NCBI GenBank assembly: GCA_910575585.1
Contig: CAJTGF010000003.1
Location: 17,027-81,026 of the forward strand
Source of the DNA: Clostridiaceae bacterium
Lineage (GTDB): Bacteria > Bacillota > Clostridia > Lachnospirales > Lachnospiraceae
Direction of reading: 5' to 3'
DNA: 64,000 bases
A program made the position numbers and the translations under genes. This document shows, in pieces, positions 58,973-64,000 of this stretch. Within the stretch, counting starts at the first letter, position 1. Each line of letters starts with the position of its first letter. The notes under the pieces are model-generated. The model saw nothing but the letters and a program-made list of their open reading frames with translations, did not search any database and was not told the DNA's origin.

Positions 58973-59463
58973 TGATTGGAGCAAAATACCACGATCCGAT
59001 GGGGCGTGGTCTGGGCCGGGATGCTGCGGGTGGTGACGGTGTAGAGGACAAGGAGATACTGGCCCCCGAGGACACCCAGGTAATACTGGCCGTTGGGCAG
59101 CTGCATGGCAGTGGTTCCGGAAAGGTTTAAGACCAGGGTGTTGTCGCTGTTTCTTAGGTTTCTGTCAAAGTAGTCGAACATGGCGTATTCGCCCTGCTCC
59201 GGGAATACTACGGCCACAGCTTGGTACTGGGGCGGGTAGATAAGGGGCATGGGGGCTGTGGTGTCATAGAACGCGATGATGGTGTCGCCTTGGCGGATGG
59301 GTTTCTGGCCCAGGATGTAAGTAGATGAACTGATAAGAACCTGGTAGTCCTCCTGGTACCTGGTTCGGATGTAGACTAAGAGCGTGCAGTAGGAGGAAGC
59401 GTTTCCGCTTTGGAGTGGGGTTACGGAGGTGACAAGTCCTTCAATGGGAGAAAAACGACTCAT
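58969..59463 (-). CDS. Conserved hypothetical protein (164 aa)
   Basis: Minus strand, stop overlapping the amidohydrolase stop. Strand-rich, no signal or membrane segment: MSRFSPIEGLVTSVTPL, YQVLISSSTYILG, GDTIIAFYDTTAPMPLIYPPQYQAVAV (OB-fold-like spacing), ending HRIVVFCSNH. Family not recognised. Likely real because of its length, codon use and clear ribosome site (AGGAGCC on the minus strand). Confidence 0.7.
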   Translation of the reverse strand: MSRFSPIEGLVTSVTPLQSGNASSYCTLLVYIRTRYQEDYQVLISSSTYILGQKPIRQGDTIIAFYDTTAPMPLIYPPQYQAVAVVFPEQGEYAMFDYFDRNLRNSDNTLVLNLSGTTAMQLPNGQYYLGVLGGQYLLVLYTVTTRSIPAQTTPHRIVVFCSNH

Positions 59464-60687
59464 AAAAGGCTCCTGATAGATGGATTTCTATATATGATAT
59501 GCGTGGATGGGGGGAATGGGAACAGGGGGAGGGGTTTAAAAGGGGGATTTTGCGTACAAAAAATTTGGTATACTGTTTATCATAGAAAGCACCTTTCTTT
59601 GTGTGACTAGCTAAAGGTCTATTTTAACACAAAGAAGGGCTTTCTTTATCTTCCTATCTCTGGATTCCACGATCTGACATTTCCCGAAATTAACTTTACG
59701 CTACTTCTTTTTCACAAAACAAAAATTTATCCTTATCTGGTATCATTCAAGTTTGAAAAATCAAAAATACGGATACGGTTGGCATTGAGGTAGCTGGTCA
59801 TACCTTCCGCATGGCATCATCCGGGGATATATCCCTGAATTATCATGCGGTCATAACAAGTGATCGTACCATAAATTCTATCAGCGTATTTATCCGTGGG
59901 TAACATGAACACATCCTCCGACGTTTTTCTTTATTGTACTTGAAATTTGGAGGAAATGCAAAAAATTTTCCGGTTTATCCGGGTTAGGGAAGTGTGATTG
60001 TTTGTGGAAATTAAAAGCCGCGCTCTCACTGTAGGAGGTGGAAAGCCTATCATAATGACATTGGTGGGATATTTTTACTTCCAGATATACAAGAACCTGG
60101 ACGAAGGAAAAAGATATTCAGAGAAATCCTCGCCAGCTGTAGTAAAAAACTACAAGGAGACCAGGCCTAAATCTATTATCTATATGTTGGGCAGTATTTT
60201 GGTATCTTTCCCTTCTTTGAATTCCTACAGTTCTATGCAGAATGCACGTTAGAAGTACGACGACTTATTGATCAAATTCTGGCTAAAGTATAACAGGCTT
60301 TTGGGATTATTTCTAAAAGCCTAATTGAAGCGTTAATTGAAGGATGAGTAAATTTTGCTTTACGTAGGAGCGCCTCCATGATATGATAGGAACGCAGGCC
60401 CGATTTGTCATACAGATTCATATAGAACCGAGATGGACCTTTAAGGAGCTATGGATTTGGTATGTGGATTGAAAGAAATAGTTGTTTTTATGTACAAAAT
60501 GCCTTCGATTTTCGTTATGCGGAAATCAAGAGGGCATTTTTTATTTGTGAAATTGTTTTGTATCGCGAAGCAGAATAAAAATTTGAGAAAATATTGGGAA
60601 AATATGGAATTTTCTACTGCATTTATCCCAAAAGCGTGTTAATATTTATAAAAACAAATATTTGAATAAAAATATGGAGAGCCACAT
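59464..60687. other. 1.2 kb gap without a supported gene
   Basis: A long inverted repeat, GAAAGCACCTTTCTTTGTGT ... ACACAAAGAAGGGCTTTC, lies at 59584-59645. Short frames at 59998-60252 and 60451-60642 lack convincing ribosome sites and family resemblance. A terminator-like hairpin is at 60496-60545. GTGGATTGAAA at 60464-60474 matches the end of many type I-C CRISPR repeats, but only one copy is seen. The cas3 promoter must lie near the 3' end. Confidence 0.45.
60496..60545 (+). terminator. Terminator-like hairpin upstream of cas3
   Basis: AAAATGCC ... GGGCATTTTTT, with inner pairing of GATTT with AAATC around CGTTATGCG, followed by a T run. It may end a short transcript or attenuate the cas operon. 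Confidence 0.55.
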
Positions 60688-63132
60688 ATGAAATACGCTC
60701 ACTTTCGAATAGAAGCTGACGGGACAATTACATATCAGAGTGTTAAAGTACATCTGGAGGGGACGGCTGTTTTATCGGAGCAGTTTGCATCTAAGATCGG
60801 GATGCCTAAGACAGGCAGGTTGTTAGGACTTCTTCATGACAGCGGAAAACTGGGACCATATCAGGATTACCTGAAAGCGTGTGAACAATATGAGTTGGGG
60901 ATGATTCCTGCACCGCCCAGGAAAGGAAGCGTGGATCATGGCGTTTTTGGGGCTGCCTATGTTATGAAAGAACTGGGAGACGAGAAGGATATACTTTCCC
61001 GGCTGACGGCAGAGACTCTGGCTATGGTGCTTGCCAGCCATCACGGAGGGCTGAGGGATTACCTGGGGCCGGATGTATCTACGCCTCTCTGGAGCCGGAT
61101 TGAAAATTATTGTAAAGATAAAAAGCAGGAGTATGAGGATATAAAGAAAGAATTTGAAACGGATTTTTCTGCTGATGATGTGAAGAAATTATTTTCAGAG
61201 TCTGTTTCGGAACTGAAAAGTTTAAGGGAGCGTATTGCCAAGTTCACAAAGTTCCAGATGCATCTTGCGATAAAGTTTCTTTACAGCTGTCTTATTGACG
61301 GCGACAGGGAGGATACACGGCTGTTTATGGAAGGAAAGGAGCCGGTAAGAGAATATGGGGACTGGGTGGAGTATGGCAGAAGACTGGAACAGTTTCTTGG
61401 AGAGCTGCGTGAGAAAAAGCCGAAGACGGCATCAGAGGGCAGGATTAAAATGCTGAGGGGGGAGATATCCGATGCATGCTATAAGGCAGGGGAATGGCCG
61501 GCAGGCGTGTATAAACTGACGGTACCTACAGGAGGAGGGAAGACACTTGCAAGCCTTAGGATGGCTCTGAGGCATATGGAAAGAAAGGATGCGGCTGGTT
61601 CGGGACATATTGTTCAGATATTGCCGTTCACAAGTATTATTGAACAGAATGCTGCCGTGGTGAGAGATGTGCTGCAATGCGGAGGAGAACTTCTGGAACA
61701 CCATTCCAATGTAATTCTGGAAGCTGAGGGGGAGGAGGAGCATAATTTTTCCGAAGAACACTACAGACTTTTGACGGAGCGATGGATATCGCCGTTTATC
61801 TTTACGACTACTGTGCAGCTTTTAAACACAGTTTATGGTGCCGGGACTCAGAACATAAGGAGATTGCACAATCTTGCCAATTCCGTGATCATCATGGATG
61901 AAGTACAGGCGCTTCCCTTGAAAACACTGAAACTGTTTGGGGAATTTATAAATTTTCTTCACCTTGCAGGCAATTCCACAATTCTTTTATGTACAGCGAC
62001 CCAGCCTAATCTGGAGAAGCTGTCTGTCGGGATTCAGGCAGAAGTGAAGGAAATCATACCAGATGTTATGAGGAAATTTAAAGAGTTTCAGCGGATGGAG
62101 GTGAAGGACAGGACTCTGAAAGGGGGATATGAGACAGAAGCGGCGGCAGATTTTATTGAAGAAGTTAAGTGCGGTGTTAACAGTCTCCTGGTGGTGATGA
62201 ATACGAAGAGAATCACCAGAGAGATATACGATATTTTAAGAAAAAGGGCAGACGGAGAGACGGAGGTTCTGTATATAACTACAGAGCTTTGCCCGGCACA
62301 CCGCAGCGATGTGATCAAGCACTTAAAGGAGCTGCTGGAACAGAAAAAGTCTGTCATCTGTGTCAGTACAAGCGTTTTGGAAGCGGGGGTGGATGTGAGC
62401 TTTGAGGGCGTGATAAGGAATCTGGCTGGGCTGGACTCCATTGCCCAGTCCAGCGGGCGGGGGAATCGTCACGGGGAAAACGAAGAAAACGGTATTACTT
62501 ATATTATCAATGTGAAGGATGAGAAGCTGGGAAGTATGACTGAGATTGCTGTGGGGCAGGAGAAGACCAGGGCGGTTTTAGATACATTCAGGCGAAGGCC
62601 GGAAGCTTATGGGAACAGCCTGCTGTCTCCTCTGGCTTTGTCGGATTATTATGAGAAATACTTTAAAGCGGATGACATTGAATCTCAGATGAAATATCCG
62701 CTGAAGGATGATTCTGAATTGAGTGATTTATATTCCTATTTTACAAGTGTCGGAGAGAAGGTTCTTCTGGGACGTTATCGCGGCAGAGTGGGAGAATATA
62801 AATGGAAGCTGACATTTCCTTTTGAGACAGCCGGCAGAAAGTTTCGGGTTATTGACCAGGATACGGTATCCATTTTGGTGCCATACAAAAAAGGGAGGGA
62901 TTTGATAAGCCAGCTTACGGCAAAGAGAGAAAAGGTGCAACTTGGTGAATTGAGGAAGTTAGTAAAAGCTGCACGCCCGTATTTTGTAAGTTTGTATATC
63001 AGTAACATACATGTTTTTCAGCAGGCGGTAGCAGGGTCGCCGGTGCCGGGACTTCTGATTTTGAAAGACGGGTATTATGACGAGATTGTAGGGCTTAAAG
63101 AGGAACAGAGATTGGAGTTTTTATCATTTTAG
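60688..63132 (+). CDS. cas3: CRISPR-associated helicase/nuclease Cas3 (type I-C)
   Basis: 814 residues. The N-terminal HD nuclease has LLHDSGKLGPYQ (~residue 48) and VLASHHGG. The superfamily 2 helicase follows: Walker A VPTGGGKTLASLRMA (~residue 276), LPFTSIIEQN, MDEVQALP (DExH position, ~402), LCTATQ and motif VI SSGRGNRHGE (~585). It unwinds and degrades target DNA recruited by Cascade. Start after ATGGAGAG. First gene of a cas3-cas5c-cas8c order typical of type I-C. Confidence 0.95.
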   Translation: MKYAHFRIEADGTITYQSVKVHLEGTAVLSEQFASKIGMPKTGRLLGLLHDSGKLGPYQDYLKACEQYELGMIPAPPRKGSVDHGVFGAAYVMKELGDEKDILSRLTAETLAMVLASHHGGLRDYLGPDVSTPLWSRIENYCKDKKQEYEDIKKEFETDFSADDVKKLFSESVSELKSLRERIAKFTKFQMHLAIKFLYSCLIDGDREDTRLFMEGKEPVREYGDWVEYGRRLEQFLGELREKKPKTASEGRIKMLRGEISDACYKAGEWPAGVYKLTVPTGGGKTLASLRMALRHMERKDAAGSGHIVQILPFTSIIEQNAAVVRDVLQCGGELLEHHSNVILEAEGEEEHNFSEEHYRLLTERWISPFIFTTTVQLLNTVYGAGTQNIRRLHNLANSVIIMDEVQALPLKTLKLFGEFINFLHLAGNSTILLCTATQPNLEKLSVGIQAEVKEIIPDVMRKFKEFQRMEVKDRTLKGGYETEAAADFIEEVKCGVNSLLVVMNTKRITREIYDILRKRADGETEVLYITTELCPAHRSDVIKHLKELLEQKKSVICVSTSVLEAGVDVSFEGVIRNLAGLDSIAQSSGRGNRHGENEENGITYIINVKDEKLGSMTEIAVGQEKTRAVLDTFRRRPEAYGNSLLSPLALSDYYEKYFKADDIESQMKYPLKDDSELSDLYSYFTSVGEKVLLGRYRGRVGEYKWKLTFPFETAGRKFRVIDQDTVSILVPYKKGRDLISQLTAKREKVQLGELRKLVKAARPYFVSLYISNIHVFQQAVAGSPVPGLLILKDGYYDEIVGLKEEQRLEFLSF

Positions 63133-63145
63133 TAGGAGGTGAGTT

Positions 63146-63835
63146 ATGAAGAATGAGATAACTTATCGGGTATGGGGCAGAAATGCCCTGTTCACAGATC
63201 CGGTCACAAAAATCGGAGGTGAGAAAAGCAGTCTGCAGATTCCTACGCCTCAGAGTATTAAGGGCATAACGGAAAGTATTTACTGGAAGCCTTCTATTAT
63301 CTGGATTGTGGATGAAATCCGTATTATGAATCCGATTCAGATGGAGGGGAAAGGAGTTCGTCCGGTGGGGTATGTGGGGAATGATCTGGCCCGCTATACA
63401 TATTTAAGAGATGTGGAATACCAGGTAAGGGTGCATTTTGTGTTTAATAAAAATCGACCGGAACTTAAAGAGGACTGGAATGAGAATAAGCACTACTTTA
63501 TTGCGCTGCGCAGTCTGAAAGCAGGAGGGAGAAGAGATATTTTTCTGGGAACAAGAGAGTGCCAGGCCTATGTGGAACCTGTGGAATTTGGAAACGGGTC
63601 AGGGGCTTATGATGAGACGGACATGGATTTTGGGCTGCAGTATCACTCCATTGGGTATCCGGACGAGACGGGAGAAGACGGGATGGTGGTCCGCTTTTGG
63701 TATCCCCAGATGCGAAAAGGCAGAATTAAATGCTTAGGGCCTGATGAATGTCCTAAAGAGCAGTTTATCCGAAAGGCTGCAAGAAAGACATTTTCTCCCC
63801 AGGTTAATTTTTCATTTGCGCAGGAGGAGGGATAG
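63146..63835 (+). CDS. cas5c: Cas5c (Cas5d), pre-crRNA endonuclease of type I-C
   Basis: 229 residues, the expected size, start after AGTAGGAGGTG. RAMP fold with the N-terminal VWGRNALFTDPVTKIGGEKSS, PTPQSIKGITESIYWKPS and SLKAGGRRDIFLGTRECQAYVEP. Type I-C uses Cas5 instead of Cas6 to cut the crRNA and then stays on its 5' handle in Cascade. 13 bases after cas3; cas8c follows in 3 bases. Confidence 0.94.
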   Translation: MKNEITYRVWGRNALFTDPVTKIGGEKSSLQIPTPQSIKGITESIYWKPSIIWIVDEIRIMNPIQMEGKGVRPVGYVGNDLARYTYLRDVEYQVRVHFVFNKNRPELKEDWNENKHYFIALRSLKAGGRRDIFLGTRECQAYVEPVEFGNGSGAYDETDMDFGLQYHSIGYPDETGEDGMVVRFWYPQMRKGRIKCLGPDECPKEQFIRKAARKTFSPQVNFSFAQEEG

Positions 63836-63838
63836 ATT

Positions 63839-64000
63839 ATGGGTATGATGGATCTGCTTTACCGCACATATGAGTATGCTTATGAGGCGGAAGATGCACA
63901 ACTGATGGAAAATTATCTGATGTCCCAGACCACTGCCACAGCTCCCATCCTTTTGTGGCTTAATGAGCGGGGGGAGTTTGCGGATGCCGGATATATCCCC
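63839..64000 (+). CDS. cas8c: Cas8c (Csd1), 3' partial
   Basis: The ATG at 63839 follows AGGAGGAGG. The visible codons (GMMDLLYRTYEYAYEAED ... TTATAPILLWLNERGEF) fit the N-terminus of the type I-C large subunit Cas8c/Csd1 in position and composition. The frame is open to the window end. Confidence 0.75.
   Translation, partial: MGMMDLLYRTYEYAYEAEDAQLMENYLMSQTTATAPILLWLNERGEFADAGYIP

Noticed and set aside
59998-60252. 84-codon frame in the gap before cas3
   Set aside because: Its ribosome site is too far from the internal ATG, no family resemblance is seen, and composition matches the surrounding non-coding DNA.
60464-60474. CRISPR repeat upstream of cas3
   Set aside because: Only one 11-base match, no second copy at spacer distance, so no array can be called.

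Overview
The window looks like a Lachnospiraceae (class Clostridia) chromosome carrying a large integrative element. This assignment is inferred from the dprA-topA-codY order, a complete Rnf operon (rnfCDGEAB), a Firmicutes-type galT, a type I-C cas operon, AGGAGG ribosome sites and codon use. No rRNA or tRNA was recognised.

Region A (1 to about 27,480) is the distal part of an integrative element; its other end lies before base 1. It starts with two near-identical secreted cell-wall-binding proteins, the second complete. A giant SpaA/Cna-B-type adhesin follows, split into two reading frames at a CCCAAAA heptamer. Next come an amber-interrupted Rpn-family gene, a stretch of decayed genes, and a cargo block of small hypothetical genes. 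That block includes a NAD-dependent DNA ligase, a RecJ-like DHH exonuclease and an unknown 325-residue protein. Two of the small cargo genes also carry single in-frame TAG codons. The recombination module closes the element: a helix-turn-helix/zinc-finger protein, a SHOCT-like protein and two large serine recombinases, followed by an intact Rpn-family gene. The element ends inside a host yifB/comM gene, of which only the 3' part remains.

Region B (27.5 to 60.6 kb) is ordinary chromosome. It contains the comM remnant, dprA, topA, codY, the Rnf operon and a NusG-II protein. A secreted DUF5722-like protein, a five-domain FMN-binding protein and a Gx transporter follow, then galT, a HAD phosphatase and a malic enzyme. 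A beta-glucoside-type PTS locus (PRD regulator, GH1 enzyme, EIIC) comes next, followed by kptA with unknown neighbours. A polY-yolD operon has a near-consensus LexA box inside its promoter. The region ends with a lipoprotein-like gene, a YtcJ-like amidohydrolase and a 1.2 kb gap.

Region C (60.7 kb to the end) is the start of a type I-C CRISPR operon: cas3, cas5c and the first codons of cas8c. No CRISPR array is inside the window.
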